DNA of 64,000 nt from Elusimicrobiota bacterium. Its GTDB lineage: Bacteria; Elusimicrobiota; Elusimicrobia; UBA1565; JACRDR01. The position numbers and the translations under genes were made by a program. The notes under the pieces were generated by a model. It saw only the letters and a program-made list of their open reading frames with translations, searched no databases and had not been told where the DNA came from. Positions 34,805 to 44,513 of the stretch are shown here, in pieces. The DNA lies in assembly GCA_016194745.1 (NCBI GenBank), contig JACQBA010000018.1:62001-126000 (forward strand), read 5' to 3'. Numbering within the stretch: the stretch's first letter is position 1; each line of letters starts with the position of its first letter.

Positions 34805-36364
34805 TCACTTCTTCAGCATGTTCTGGAACGTGGCGGAAAGCATGGCGATCATCTCGTCCTTCTTGCGCAGGGTCGACAGGAGCTCGTCGCGCTCCTTCAC
34901 CCAGCCGGCCGCCTGGGACTCGGCGCGGTCTTTGTCGCGCAGGGCCTTGGTGATGTGGTCCGTCAAGGTCTGGATCTGCGCGCGGAGCTCGGCCGCCTGC
35001 TGCTCGACCGCCTGCCGCCGCTGGCGCTCTTCCGCGGTCTCCTTCACACGCTCCGCCTCCCGCGCCTCAAGAGCCTTCTCCGCTTCCTGCATCGACGCGA
35101 GATGCGCCTGGACCTTTTCGGATTCCGACTTGAGGGCCCGCGCCAGTTCGTCGCGCTCGGCCGCGAGGGAGGCGAAGCGCGCTTCGACGGCCTCCGCGGT
35201 CCTGCGGCCCACCTCGTGGTCCTGGTTGAATCCTTGGATCTGCGCCTTCAGTTCGGCGATCTGCGATTCGTAGGCCTGGTGCTTGGCGCGCTCGGCTTCG
35301 AGCTGGCGGTTGATCTCCATGAGCGACTCGCCCATCGAGCGCTCGACCTCGCGGCGCTCCATCGAATACGCGCGCAGCTGCTCGGTGCGGTCTCGCAGGG
35401 CCTTCGCGAGGTCCGCTTTTTCCTGCTCGAGGTCCCGCATCAGCTGGTCTTTCGCCTTCTCCGGCCGCCCCAGGAACTGCTGGAGCTTCTCGACCGCCTC
35501 CTTTAGAGCCCCGACGTCGCGCCCGGTGTTTTCCTGCGCCTCGCCCAAGCGCGCCATGGACTTGGCGAGCTCGCCGGCGTGTTCGGAGTATTGTTCCTGG
35601 TGCTGGATCTGCTGCTTCGAATACTCCTGCCGGACGTGATGCCGCTGCTCCTCGATCGCCTGCTGCATCAGGCTGCGTTCCGTCGCGACGGCGTCGACGC
35701 GCTCCTTGTGCTTCTCCAGCTCGAGCGAAAGCTTGCGGTCCATGTCCCCGAGCCGGTCCGTCATCGTCTGGGCAAAGCGGGCGATGAGGTCCCGGACGCT
35801 GTCGCCGAGATGCCGGTCCCCCTCCTCCCGGCTCGCGGCGGTCTTGGGAAGCTGCGCTTTCAGCTCGGCGAGTTCCGGAACGATCTTCGCGGGGACCTCG
35901 CTGAAGGCCTGCTTCATCGATTCGAGTTCCTTGCGGAGCGCCCCGAGTTCCTCGCGCGCCGCGTCGGAATCCGGCTCACGCGCCTCGCGCTTGTCGATGG
36001 CTTGGCTCAGGAGACCCGCCCAGGTGCGGTGCATCTCGTCGAGCCGCTGCTCGAGGGCGTCTATCCTCCCGCGCGAACGGGACTGGAGCTCGGCGGTTTC
36101 CTTTTCCTGCTTCTCCTGCTTGAGCTGGTCGAGCAGCGTCTTGAGCTGCTTATCCACTTCGCCGCGGGCGGAGTCCTGAGTTCGAAGAAGGTCCTCGGCC
36201 GAGCGGGTGCGCTCGCGCTCGAGCTTGAGCTCGCGCTCGATGACCTCCATGCGGCGGCGGAGGTATTCGACCAGCGACGTGGCGCCCTCGGCCTGCACGA
36301 GCTCGGGGCTCGGCGGCGCCGGCGGCGCTTCGGCGGGCTCTCGGTCAGAAAAATCGTCGATCAT
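34805..36364 (-). CDS. long coiled-coil protein
   Basis: 519 aa, no signal peptide or membrane segment. Apart from about 25 acidic/Pro-rich N-terminal residues, nearly the whole chain is charged heptad-repeat sequence rich in Glu, Gln, Arg and Ala. Function unknown; SMC-like or TolC-partner-like names would be misleading. Start ATG overlaps the PorV-like stop by ATGA, so it is the third gene of the kelch-PorV operon and might be a cytoplasmic scaffold for it. Confidence 0.75.
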   Translation of the reverse strand: MIDDFSDREPAEAPPAPPSPELVQAEGATSLVEYLRRRMEVIERELKLERERTRSAEDLLRTQDSARGEVDKQLKTLLDQLKQEKQEKETAELQSRSRGRIDALEQRLDEMHRTWAGLLSQAIDKREAREPDSDAAREELGALRKELESMKQAFSEVPAKIVPELAELKAQLPKTAASREEGDRHLGDSVRDLIARFAQTMTDRLGDMDRKLSLELEKHKERVDAVATERSLMQQAIEEQRHHVRQEYSKQQIQHQEQYSEHAGELAKSMARLGEAQENTGRDVGALKEAVEKLQQFLGRPEKAKDQLMRDLEQEKADLAKALRDRTEQLRAYSMERREVERSMGESLMEINRQLEAERAKHQAYESQIAELKAQIQGFNQDHEVGRRTAEAVEARFASLAAERDELARALKSESEKVQAHLASMQEAEKALEAREAERVKETAEERQRRQAVEQQAAELRAQIQTLTDHITKALRDKDRAESQAAGWVKERDELLSTLRKKDEMIAMLSATFQNMLKK

Positions 36365-37350
36365 CGCTCGCGATACCTGCCGGAGGATTTGGACGGAAGA
36401 TTGTAGGAGATGGAGAGCCGGTGCGTGTTGCCCAGGATGCCCATCGGCACGAACGCGTAGTCGAAGGAGAAGTTGGTGACCGCGAGTCCCATGCCGAAGT
36501 TGAATCCCCGGATGCCGTCGAGGCCGCTCGTGAGCGTCTCGGAGCTCAGGCCTCCGCGAATGGCGAACTTGAGGTTCGTCTCCGTGACGATCGCGTGCTC
36601 GGCGCCGATCATGCCGATGGGGATGCCCGCGGCCGGAAAGATGGCCTCGAGCGAGGCGAGCGTCTTCGGGTTGAGCAGCAGAGAGCTGCCGAGCCGCACG
36701 CGGAACGGCAGTGTGTCGCGGACACGGTCGAACTTCTGGCCCTGGCCGATATTCTGGACGACCGCGGCGAAATTGTAGGGGTAGTAGGCGCTCGAGTAGT
36801 GGGCCTGGATGCCGATGTCTCCGGCGAATCCGGTCGCTGAGCGTCCGCCCATGTCGGAGCTGAAGAAGCGGCCCGTGACGCCCATGGCGACGTCCCGTTC
36901 GAAGTCCGTCAGGTCGGTGATGTTCTGCCCGTAGCCTGCTTCGTACACGAAGCTGCGGGGATGGAAGGACCCAGAGTCGTTGCCGTTGATGTCCGTCTGC
37001 GGGATGCTGCCGGCGTCCATGTTCCGGAAGGCGCCTCCGAGGACCGCGGTCTCGCCGATGCGCTGGGCGTGCGCGATGTAGTCGAAGGAGATGTCCGCGA
37101 GATACTGCGTCCGCATGTACACGGTGGAGGCGCGCGGTATCTGCGCCAGGCCGGCCGGGTTCCAGTACATGGAAAACGCGTCGTTGGTCACCGCGGAGTA
37201 CGCGCCGCCCATGCCGATGCCCCGCGCGCCGGCGTCGATCGTGAGGAACTCGGAGCCGACCGTCCCGACGGCGTTGGAGGCGAAGTCGGCGGCGCCCGCC
37301 GGAAGGGCGGAGGCCAGCGCGACCAGCGCCGCCAAGAGCGCTCGCATCAT
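36361..37350 (-). CDS. PorV/PorQ-like outer-membrane protein
   Basis: 329 aa. Two adjacent ATG codons (37350 and 37347) overlap the upstream stop. Signal peptide (MMRALLAALVALASALPAGA), then a FadL-like outer-membrane barrel with the PorV signature GARGIGMGGAYSAVTNDAFSMYWNPAGLAQ. PorV shuttles C-terminal-signal cargo in type IX secretion. Placed directly after the giant sorting-domain protein, the cargo/carrier pairing is striking. No other T9SS genes occur in the window. Confidence 0.85.
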   Translation of the reverse strand: MMRALLAALVALASALPAGAADFASNAVGTVGSEFLTIDAGARGIGMGGAYSAVTNDAFSMYWNPAGLAQIPRASTVYMRTQYLADISFDYIAHAQRIGETAVLGGAFRNMDAGSIPQTDINGNDSGSFHPRSFVYEAGYGQNITDLTDFERDVAMGVTGRFFSSDMGGRSATGFAGDIGIQAHYSSAYYPYNFAAVVQNIGQGQKFDRVRDTLPFRVRLGSSLLLNPKTLASLEAIFPAAGIPIGMIGAEHAIVTETNLKFAIRGGLSSETLTSGLDGIRGFNFGMGLAVTNFSFDYAFVPMGILGNTHRLSISYNLPSKSSGRYRER

Positions 37351-40300
37351 CGGACCACCGCCAACTTGCGCACCTCGCGCTGGCCGTTGCTTTCCACCAC
37401 CACGAGATAGATGCCGCTGGCGACGGAGCGGGAATTCGGGTTCGTCGCTCCCCACGTCAGGATCCCGGCGGCGTTGGCCTCTCCGTCCAGGACGAGATTG
37501 CCGCGGAGCGTGTAGACGCGGACCCGCGCGGACGCCGGCAGATGGTCGAAGGTGACGTAGCTCTGGTCCGAGGAATTGAACGGGTTCGGGAAGATGCGGA
37601 TGTTATTGACGCTGTCGGACGGGTTCACCTGGGCGATCTGGAAGTCGGACAAGTGGTTCGTCTGGGCGAACAGCATCATGCGGTTCGAATCCAGCGAGGT
37701 CGACAGCGGCACGCAGACGCCGGACGACGGGTCGTAGCGGGTGATGGTGAGCCGGCTCAGGTCGAAGCCGACGGTCTCGGCGGCGCTGTAGGAGATGCCG
37801 AGCAGGATGGGATGGACGGGCTGCTGTTCCGGGTTGACGGTGACGCTGATCGCGCCGTTCGGGACCACGGTGACGCCGCCGCAGGAGACCGTGGTCCGCG
37901 ACGAGATGAACACCGTCGGGGTCCCCGGGAAGGTGTTCGGGATGAAGCGGGCGAGCACCGTGCGCCCGGACCCGATCGTGCCCGTCATGTTGGTGTTCTG
38001 GCCGTTGTCGATCTGCGCCGCGATGGAGCCCGGCGGTCCGCCGCCGTTGAAGGTCGTCGTGCTGATGACGGCCGGAAGAGTCTCCACGCTGTCCTCGTTG
38101 CGGGCGTATATCTCGAACTTGTACAGCTGCGACGTGATCAGCCCCGAGACCGTCGCGCTGAGGGTCGTGTGGTTGTCGGAGAACGGCACGGGCGTGGACA
38201 CCGAGGTGACGAAGTCGTCGCTCGAGGCGCGCACTTGGTAGCGGGTATTGGTCGGATTGCCGTTCGCGGCCCAGGCCAGGATCACGGTCGAGAGCGAATT
38301 GCCGATGATCGCCGGCACGGTCGGGGGCGACGCCAGCGTGTAGAGGTTTGCGGTGATGATCTCGGCCGTCGCGATGTTGTCGCCGTTGACCGCGGCCACG
38401 CGCACCTGGAAAGACTTGTTCGGAGTTTGGTTCTGCACGGAGTGGAGATTCCCCGTCGTCGTGCTGACGGTCACGGTCGGCCCGGTCGCGCCGGAAGACG
38501 TGGTGACGCGGTAGCGGGTGTTGGCGGGGTTGGCTCCGGTGCCCCAATGCGTCGTGAAGCCTCCGGTCGAGATTGCGGTCACGCCTGGATTGATGAACAC
38601 CGGCACGTCGGCCAGCGTGTAGGTCGTGGCGGAGGGCGTCATCGGCCCGTATTGGACGCCGTCGAACGCCTGGACTTGGATCGACTGCGCCGTGTTCGTG
38701 CCCAGCCCCACCTCGAGGAACGAGTTGGTGGTCGGTACCGCCAGGTACGTCCCGGTGCTGCGGCTCTGCACGCGGAAGGAGAGCGCGGAAGGTATTGCGT
38801 TCCAAGTCCATAGGATCGAGTTGGTCGTCTGCGGCGTGCCGACGACCCCCGCGATCGCGAGCGAGGTCGTCACGAGCGAAGCAGTCGAGATGACCGGGAC
38901 GCCGTCGCCGCTGATATTATAAGGAGACACTCGAATCGAGGCGACGGCGCCCGCCGGGATGCCCGTCTGGAGGTATTGGCAAGTGCCGCCGGGGCATGTG
39001 GCGCTGACCGTCGAGAAGAACACGCTGTTCGTCGCGGAATAGACGTGGTAGCCTTCGCAGATGCCGGCGGCCGGACAGCCGGCGGCGGGCGTCCAGGACC
39101 AAAGGACGGTGGCGGGATCGAGCACCGTCGGAGACGGGATGCCGGGCGTGCCGGTCGGCTTGGGCGGGCCCGCCTGGACCACGAAAGCGTTGGAGAACTG
39201 CGCGTTCGCCGTGACGCGCGCTTGATACCAGCCGTACGGCAGAAGGGGAGCGGTGGCCGGCAGATTGGCCGTGACGGAGGCGTGCACGACGCTCCAGTTG
39301 GGGTTCGTGCCCGTGTAGATCGACGCGGACAAGTCCTCCACGAAGCCGCCTCCGTGCCCCATCCCCTGGATGTAGAAGCGCGGCGTGTGGAACGACGAGT
39401 TGGCCGAGGCGGCGCCGCCTCCGGACGCCTCTCCCCCTCCCTTAAAGTTGTTGCCGACGAACGTGATCGGTCCGGCTCGGTCCACGGTCCCGGTGTCGAC
39501 GGAGACGATGTCCGGTATGCGCGACACGCTGCCGGCAGGGGTGTTCAGATCCCGTACCGGTCCATAATAGGTGCTCTCGGTCACGTTCGTGACCGTCGTG
39601 GGAGTCGGAGAGCCGCCGACCACCAGAACGTTGCCGTTATTGAGCACCGTGGCCGCATGATAGCCGCGACCCGTGGCGAGGTTCGGCTGCGGTACCCACG
39701 AGGAGATGTCGACGTTGAATTCCTCGACGGCTCTGATCGCGCTCCCCGCGGCGGTCACCCCGCCGATGACGAGTACGCGGCCGTCGGGCAGCACGTTAGC
39801 CGTGTGGTGCAGGCGCGAGACCACCATGTCGCGGCCGGCGCCGGTGCCGGTAAGACCGAGCGACGTCATCGGCGTCCACGTCCCCGCGCCGCCAGCCGTG
39901 AATACCATCGCACCGCTGATCTCGCCGAAGCCGTCGCTGCCGCCGGCGACGAGGACTCTGCCGTCCCGGAGCAAGGAGGCCGTATGGCCCGAGCGGCCGT
40001 TGATGGCGCGGCCGCCGATCGTCGGCATCGTGGTCGCCGGTGTCCAGGACAAGGTCAGCGCGGCGCCGAAGGTGTCGAGCCGGAGGAGCTCGGCGCTGCT
40101 GGTCACCCCGCCGGCGTTGGAGCCTCCGGTCACCAGAACCTCGTCGTTCATGAGCAGCGTCGCGGTGTGGTCGCCGCGCGCCGTGCCCATGCTGCGGATC
40201 GGCATCCAGATCGCCATGGTGCTGACGTAAAGCTCCGCGCTACTAAGGTAAGCGCCGTTGGCGAAGCCGCCCGCGACCAGCACGTTCCCGTTGGGCAGGA

Positions 40301-42659
40301 GGGTCGCCGTGTGCACCTGCCGTGAGGAAACCATCGGTCCCGTCGGCACCCACTTGCCCGTCTCGGGGTAGTAGATCTCCGCGCCGCTCGTCGCCCCCGT
40401 CGAGGCGCTCGAAATGAAGCCCCCGGCGACTAGGACATTGCCGTCCGGGAGAAGGGTCGCCGTGTGATTGGAGCGGGGAGCGCCCATCGAGCCCGTCACG
40501 GTCCAGGCCTTGGTCACGGGATCGTAGAGCTCCGCGGCGGCCACCGGGTTCGGCGAGCCGCCGCCCGCCGCGAGGACCTTTCCGTTGGGCAAGTTGGTCA
40601 GCGTCAGGTTCGATCGCCCTGTGTTCAGCGTGCCTTCCGCCGCCCAGGCCGACAGCGTCGGGAATGTCGCGCCGGGTCCGGTCAAAGACGAGCAGGAAGC
40701 GCCGTCGCACGCTCTTCCTCCATAGAACAAGGCCGTTCCGTTGGGGTTGAGCAGCGCCGAGTGATTCATCCGCAGATGCCCGCTCTTCGGCCCGAGCGTC
40801 CATGTGTCGGTCTTGGGGTTGTACGATTCGTCCCGGCGAAGGTTCATGCTGGCGATCGTGATCGTCGTCACATCCGTGGTGAAGGCGACGCCGTCCACCT
40901 TTACGCGGCTCACGGTGTAGGCGATCGCGACTTGGATCCCGGTGATGTTGGCGTTGGCGAGATCGATCTGGGCGTCCGCCAGAGCCTGATCGGAGTCGTT
41001 TCGGATCTGTCCGGCGAGATTGGAGAAGGTCACGCCGTTTTTGGTGTAGCGAACCGATCCGGTCCCGTCGTCCGCGATGTTCCCCCCGGCGATGTTGACG
41101 CTGGAGGCGCTGGTGAACGTGACGGTGTAGTTGACGCCTCCGCCGTTCTTGGTGATCGTCCCGGACTTGAGCGTCGCGGTCGCTTGGAGGATCGTGGCGC
41201 CGTCCTCCGAGGCGTCGAACGACATGTTGACGTCGAGATTGACGCTGCTGCCGAAGCCGATGTCGCAATTTCGGTTGGGCCCGGCGGGACACGTCGTTGT
41301 GCCGGAATAGCTGACGTGGATATTGTCCGGAACGTCGTTGACGTCGGTATCGCTGATCGCCGCGGTTTTGAGCGGGAAGGTGACCCGCCCGACGGGCGGC
41401 AGGAGGGTGATCGCGTTCGTGGTGAGGACCCCTCCGTCCACCGACATTCCGTCGAGCTGCGAGAAGTTGCCCGGCTGCGTGAAGTATACGGTCCCGTCCG
41501 CCAGCGTGGTCAGGGTTCTGACGGAATACGCCGCCACGCCGTTGATGATCTCGCCGCTGACCGCCTTCGCGAGAGTCCAATTGATCGGGAAGGTCAGGTT
41601 GCTCGTGACCTGGATGACCCCTTCATTGACGGCGTTGGAGCCGCCGGTCCCCAATTGGATGATGGAACCGTTGTTGAAGGAGTAGCCGCCGGTGGCGTAG
41701 GACGTGGTGATGTTGCCGAGGCCGCCGGTGACGAGGACCGAGCCGCTCGGCTGCAGGACGGCCGTGTGGAATATCCTCCGCGCGGACATCGGCGCGGGAG
41801 GCGCCATCAAGGCGTTGTCGAAGGGGTTGTAGATCTCGGCCGTCTCTAGGTAGCCGCGATTGTCCAGAAAATCGAAGCCGTTGAAGCCGCCGATAAGCAT
41901 GATGTTCCCGTTGCCGAGGAGCGTCGCGGTATGGAACGCGCGGCTGCGCACGAGCACGGGTCCGGGCTGCCATTGGGAGCCGCCGGACGCGCTGAGGTCG
42001 AACAGCTCGGTGTTGGCCAAGAAGTTCGTCGCGCTCGAGTAGCCTCCGGCTACGAAGACCAGATTGTTGTACAGGATGGTCGCGGTGTGGCCGGCCCGCG
42101 ACGCCAGCATATTGTCCGCCGGAGTGAAGAGATTCGTCACCGGGTCGTAGAGGTCCACGGTCGTCAGGACTCCGTTGCCGGGATTGAGATCATTGTCTCC
42201 GCCCACTATCAGCACCTTTCCGTTTGCCAGGAGCGTTGCCGTGTGGTGGATGCGGGCGGACTGCATCGCGTTGCCCGTCGCCTCGCATTGGTTCGTGTTC
42301 GGATTGTAGAGTATCGGGCTGTTGATGACGGCGGGCCCTGTGGTCGCGCCCCCTACGACGAGCACCTTGCCGTTGGGGAGCACCGTCGCGGTATGAGAGG
42401 AGCGAACGAGGCTGGTCGTGCATCCGGTCGGAACGCCGAGGACGAACTGGGCGTCGCTCGACGGCACCGACAGTTCTATCGCGTTCGCCGCGGCGACGAA
42501 GGTGCCCGGCGAGCTTTCGCCTCCGATGACGATGACGTTTCCGTTGGGCAGAAGGCTCGACGAATGTCCGTAGCGCGCGACGGTCTGTCCGTGGAGGGCG
42601 CCGGGGAGTAAAAAGGCGGCGGAGAACGCGACGACCCCATGTCTAATCGAGAAACGCAT
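37347..42659 (-). CDS. giant secreted kelch/Fn3 protein with C-terminal sorting domain
   Basis: 1770 aa from the ATG at 42659 with a signal peptide (MRFSIRHGVVAFSAAFLLPGALHG); a GTG at 42686 is an alternative. About 14 kelch-like units of the pattern HTATLLPNGxVLVxGG: six before, eight after a roughly 250-residue insertion (about 330-585). Then an Ig-like/IPT-like segment, several fibronectin III-like domains (about 1090-1560), and a C-terminal 85 residues starting IRIFPNPFN, typical of T9SS type A / FlgD-like sorting domains. Probably a cell-surface adhesin or enzyme-free binding protein. Heads the operon with the PorV-like and coiled-coil genes. Confidence 0.85.
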   Translation of the reverse strand: MRFSIRHGVVAFSAAFLLPGALHGQTVARYGHSSSLLPNGNVIVIGGESSPGTFVAAANAIELSVPSSDAQFVLGVPTGCTTSLVRSSHTATVLPNGKVLVVGGATTGPAVINSPILYNPNTNQCEATGNAMQSARIHHTATLLANGKVLIVGGDNDLNPGNGVLTTVDLYDPVTNLFTPADNMLASRAGHTATILYNNLVFVAGGYSSATNFLANTELFDLSASGGSQWQPGPVLVRSRAFHTATLLGNGNIMLIGGFNGFDFLDNRGYLETAEIYNPFDNALMAPPAPMSARRIFHTAVLQPSGSVLVTGGLGNITTSYATGGYSFNNGSIIQLGTGGSNAVNEGVIQVTSNLTFPINWTLAKAVSGEIINGVAAYSVRTLTTLADGTVYFTQPGNFSQLDGMSVDGGVLTTNAITLLPPVGRVTFPLKTAAISDTDVNDVPDNIHVSYSGTTTCPAGPNRNCDIGFGSSVNLDVNMSFDASEDGATILQATATLKSGTITKNGGGVNYTVTFTSASSVNIAGGNIADDGTGSVRYTKNGVTFSNLAGQIRNDSDQALADAQIDLANANITGIQVAIAYTVSRVKVDGVAFTTDVTTITIASMNLRRDESYNPKTDTWTLGPKSGHLRMNHSALLNPNGTALFYGGRACDGASCSSLTGPGATFPTLSAWAAEGTLNTGRSNLTLTNLPNGKVLAAGGGSPNPVAAAELYDPVTKAWTVTGSMGAPRSNHTATLLPDGNVLVAGGFISSASTGATSGAEIYYPETGKWVPTGPMVSSRQVHTATLLPNGNVLVAGGFANGAYLSSAELYVSTMAIWMPIRSMGTARGDHTATLLMNDEVLVTGGSNAGGVTSSAELLRLDTFGAALTLSWTPATTMPTIGGRAINGRSGHTASLLRDGRVLVAGGSDGFGEISGAMVFTAGGAGTWTPMTSLGLTGTGAGRDMVVSRLHHTANVLPDGRVLVIGGVTAAGSAIRAVEEFNVDISSWVPQPNLATGRGYHAATVLNNGNVLVVGGSPTPTTVTNVTESTYYGPVRDLNTPAGSVSRIPDIVSVDTGTVDRAGPITFVGNNFKGGGEASGGGAASANSSFHTPRFYIQGMGHGGGFVEDLSASIYTGTNPNWSVVHASVTANLPATAPLLPYGWYQARVTANAQFSNAFVVQAGPPKPTGTPGIPSPTVLDPATVLWSWTPAAGCPAAGICEGYHVYSATNSVFFSTVSATCPGGTCQYLQTGIPAGAVASIRVSPYNISGDGVPVISTASLVTTSLAIAGVVGTPQTTNSILWTWNAIPSALSFRVQSRSTGTYLAVPTTNSFLEVGLGTNTAQSIQVQAFDGVQYGPMTPSATTYTLADVPVFINPGVTAISTGGFTTHWGTGANPANTRYRVTTSSGATGPTVTVSTTTGNLHSVQNQTPNKSFQVRVAAVNGDNIATAEIITANLYTLASPPTVPAIIGNSLSTVILAWAANGNPTNTRYQVRASSDDFVTSVSTPVPFSDNHTTLSATVSGLITSQLYKFEIYARNEDSVETLPAVISTTTFNGGGPPGSIAAQIDNGQNTNMTGTIGSGRTVLARFIPNTFPGTPTVFISSRTTVSCGGVTVVPNGAISVTVNPEQQPVHPILLGISYSAAETVGFDLSRLTITRYDPSSGVCVPLSTSLDSNRMMLFAQTNHLSDFQIAQVNPSDSVNNIRIFPNPFNSSDQSYVTFDHLPASARVRVYTLRGNLVLDGEANAAGILTWGATNPNSRSVASGIYLVVVESNGQREVRKLAVVR

Positions 42660-42692
42660 AGCTAGAAGAGGAGTTTTCCTCGCCACCGGGCG

Positions 42693-42721
42693 ATGATACG
42701 AGGTTAACAGGAGCGTGTTAC
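42693..42721 (-). promoter_or_regulatory. candidate promoter of the kelch-PorV operon
   Basis: Minus strand GTAACA (-35, 42716-42721), 17-bp spacer, TATCAT (-10, 42693-42698), directly after the terminator of the previous gene. The -35 is weak. Confidence 0.4.
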
Positions 42722-42754
42722 AAAAACAATAACGGGGAAGGATCTTCCCTTATT
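42722..42754 (-). terminator. rho-independent terminator after the DUF6580 gene
   Basis: Minus strand AATAA-GGGAAG-ATC-CTTCCC-CG-TTATT followed by GTTTTTG: an 11-bp interrupted stem with a 3-nt loop and a T run. Lies 40 bp after the DUF6580 stop. Confidence 0.8.
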
Positions 42755-42794
42755 AATGTGAGGCGGTCGTTTTCGGGGGGTCTAGGGTCTCGGG

Positions 42795-43310
42795 CTAGGC
42801 GGTAGCGGCCGCGGGCGCGAGCTTGCTGAGAGTGAAGCGCTCCAGGCTGAACAGGACGGCCGTGTACCCAATGTCGCCCACCAGCGAGTTGCGCAGGAAG
42901 GGCAGGCCCGCCGCGTAGCAGGAGAAGAGGCCCGAGCCGGTGTGCGGGTACATCGACGAGGTCATCCAGACGCCGAAGTTCGTGACCGCGTAAAAGAGGA
43001 TGGAGCCGCCGAGGCAGGCCGCGAGCGTCGTCGCCCCGCTCTGGCGCGTCTTCAGCCACTGGCCCATCAGCGCGACGACGAGAAACGAGGCATAGACGAA
43101 CGGGATCGTGGAGTGGAGGCCCAGGACGAGATCGCTCACAAATAGGATCGCCAAGGGAAGCACGAGCGCCTGTCCGGTCGACAAGTAGGCTCCGCCCAAC
43201 AGCGCCATCGCCGTCAACGGCGTGACGTTCGGCGGATGCGGCAGCAAGCGGGACGCGGCGCCCAAGGCGATGCAAATCAGGGTGATGGTGAGCGTGGAGC
43301 GGTTGTTCAT
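42795..43310 (-). CDS. DUF6580-family membrane protein (putative transporter)
   Basis: 171 aa, about five membrane segments. The segments ASRLLPHPPNVTPLTAMALLGGAYL and FYAVTNFGVWM match the DUF6580 family, distantly like the ECF S-components that bind small substrates. The substrate is unknown. Single gene with its own -10 box and terminator. Confidence 0.8.
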   Translation of the reverse strand: MNNRSTLTITLICIALGAASRLLPHPPNVTPLTAMALLGGAYLSTGQALVLPLAILFVSDLVLGLHSTIPFVYASFLVVALMGQWLKTRQSGATTLAACLGGSILFYAVTNFGVWMTSSMYPHTGSGLFSCYAAGLPFLRNSLVGDIGYTAVLFSLERFTLSKLAPAAATA

Positions 43311-43316
43311 GAGAAA

Positions 43317-43322
43317 ATTATA
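43317..43322 (-). promoter_or_regulatory. perfect TATAAT -10 box of the DUF6580 gene
   Basis: Minus strand TATAAT 6 bp before the ATG, with no Shine-Dalgarno sequence between. The -35 at 17 bp is poor (GTCAAG). A leaderless transcript is predicted. Confidence 0.55.
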
Positions 43323-43351
43323 TCAAATTCCCCGCGCGCCTTGACACCCGT

Positions 43352-44053
43352 TCAGCGTACGTCGATCGACAGGGGCTTCGATTTCTTGCCGTCCACGACG
43401 CAGGAGTACTTGTAGGTTCCGGGCAGCAGTGAGATCGACAGGCGCCATTTTCCATCGGCGTCGTGGTACATCGGCTTGGTTCCCCCCGTTCGGACCAAGA
43501 ACGGGCCCTTGAGCAGCACTTTTTGGGCGGAACCCGGCGCGTCGCAGGTGAAGTCGACCGAGACGGCTTTCTGCTTGCCGGACTTGGCGGGAGTGGTGGA
43601 TGGCTCGGGCGCCTTCGCGGGCGCGGGCGGCGTGGGCGAGGACGGAGCTTGGGCTTGGCGGCGCGGAACTTCCGGCGCGGACATCTGGGGGCTGCCGATG
43701 GGACCCTTGGGCGCCGCCTTGGCCTCCTTCGGAGCCTCGGCCGGCGCGGGCGGCGGAGCCGGCTTCGGCGTCTCCGCGGGCTTGGCCGCTTCCTCCTTCT
43801 TCTCGGGCGCGGACTTCGCCGCGGCCTTGGGTTGCGCGCGATGCGGCGCCTTCGATTGGACCGCGGGCGCGGCCGCGATCGCCTTCGGCCGATTGATCCA
43901 AAGCACCGCGGTCGCGCCGCCGAGCACGCAGACGGCCGCCGTGTCGAAGGCGAGCATCATCGCCCAGCCCGCCTTGCCCCACTTGTTCGGGGACGCGGCC
44001 GGCACTGCGCCGCTCGCTTCCACGCCTTTCTGCAGCCCGAAGATGTCGACCAT
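43352..44053 (-). CDS. membrane protein with C-terminal CBM48/AMPK-type glycan-binding domain
   Basis: 233 aa. N-terminal cytoplasmic segment, one membrane helix (about 30-52), then a Pro/Ala/Lys linker, then a C-terminal E-set domain (about 165-233) with KVLLKGPF...WRLSISLLPGTYKYSCVVDGK, as in AMPK1_CBM/CBM48 modules. The binding domain would be outside the cytoplasmic membrane. Starts one base after the rpiB stop, so in the same operon. A glycan-sensing or wall-contact role is inferred. Confidence 0.7.
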   Translation of the reverse strand: MVDIFGLQKGVEASGAVPAASPNKWGKAGWAMMLAFDTAAVCVLGGATAVLWINRPKAIAAAPAVQSKAPHRAQPKAAAKSAPEKKEEAAKPAETPKPAPPPAPAEAPKEAKAAPKGPIGSPQMSAPEVPRRQAQAPSSPTPPAPAKAPEPSTTPAKSGKQKAVSVDFTCDAPGSAQKVLLKGPFLVRTGGTKPMYHDADGKWRLSISLLPGTYKYSCVVDGKKSKPLSIDVR

Positions 44054-44054
44054 A

Positions 44055-44513
44055 TCAGGGCGCGACCTTGTACTTCTTCTCGAGCGCGAGGACCTTGTCG
44101 AGCCGTCGCTGATGGCGCTCCGCTTTCGTGAAGCGGGCGCGTAGCCACGTCTCGACGATTTCGATGGCCAGATTGGGGCCGATGACGCGCGCGCCGAGGC
44201 AGAGGACGTTTACATCGTCGTCCTCGACGCCTTGATGTGCGGAAAACGTGTCGTGGCACAGACCCGCGCGCGCGCCGGGCACCTTGTTGGCGGCGACGCT
44301 CGCGCCGACGCCGCTGCCGCAGAGCATGATCCCGCGCTCCGCCTCGCCGCGGCTCACGGCCAAGGCCACCTTTTCCGCGAAGTCCGGATAGTCGACCGCA
44401 TCGGCCGTGTCGCAGCCGACGTTGATGACCGAATGCCCTTTCTGCTCGAGATAATGGTGCAGCGTCCGTTTGAGGTCGAAGCCGCCGTGGTCGCAGCCCA
44501 GGACGATGCGCAT
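44055..44513 (-). CDS. rpiB: ribose-5-phosphate isomerase B
   Basis: 152 aa, standard length. Interconverts ribose 5-phosphate and ribulose 5-phosphate. Motifs: [10 protein letters not shown] at the N-terminus, active-site Cys in [12 protein letters not shown], and [27 protein letters not shown]. Starts directly after the histidine kinase TAG stop, with AGAGGA inside the kinase end as ribosome site. The family also includes allose-6-phosphate isomerases. Confidence 0.93.
   Translation of the reverse strand: MRIVLGCDHGGFDLKRTLHHYLEQKGHSVINVGCDTADAVDYPDFAEKVALAVSRGEAERGIMLCGSGVGASVAANKVPGARAGLCHDTFSAHQGVEDDDVNVLCLGARVIGPNLAIEIVETWLRARFTKAERHQRRLDKVLALEKKYKVAP

Noticed and set aside
37542-38813. 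Long plus-strand ORF under the Fn3 part of the giant protein
   Set aside because: Antisense shadow; Arg/Gly/Asp composition.
39600-42560. Repeated short DNA segments resembling a CRISPR or satellite array
   Set aside because: They are the kelch repeats of a single coding gene, irregular in length and in frame.
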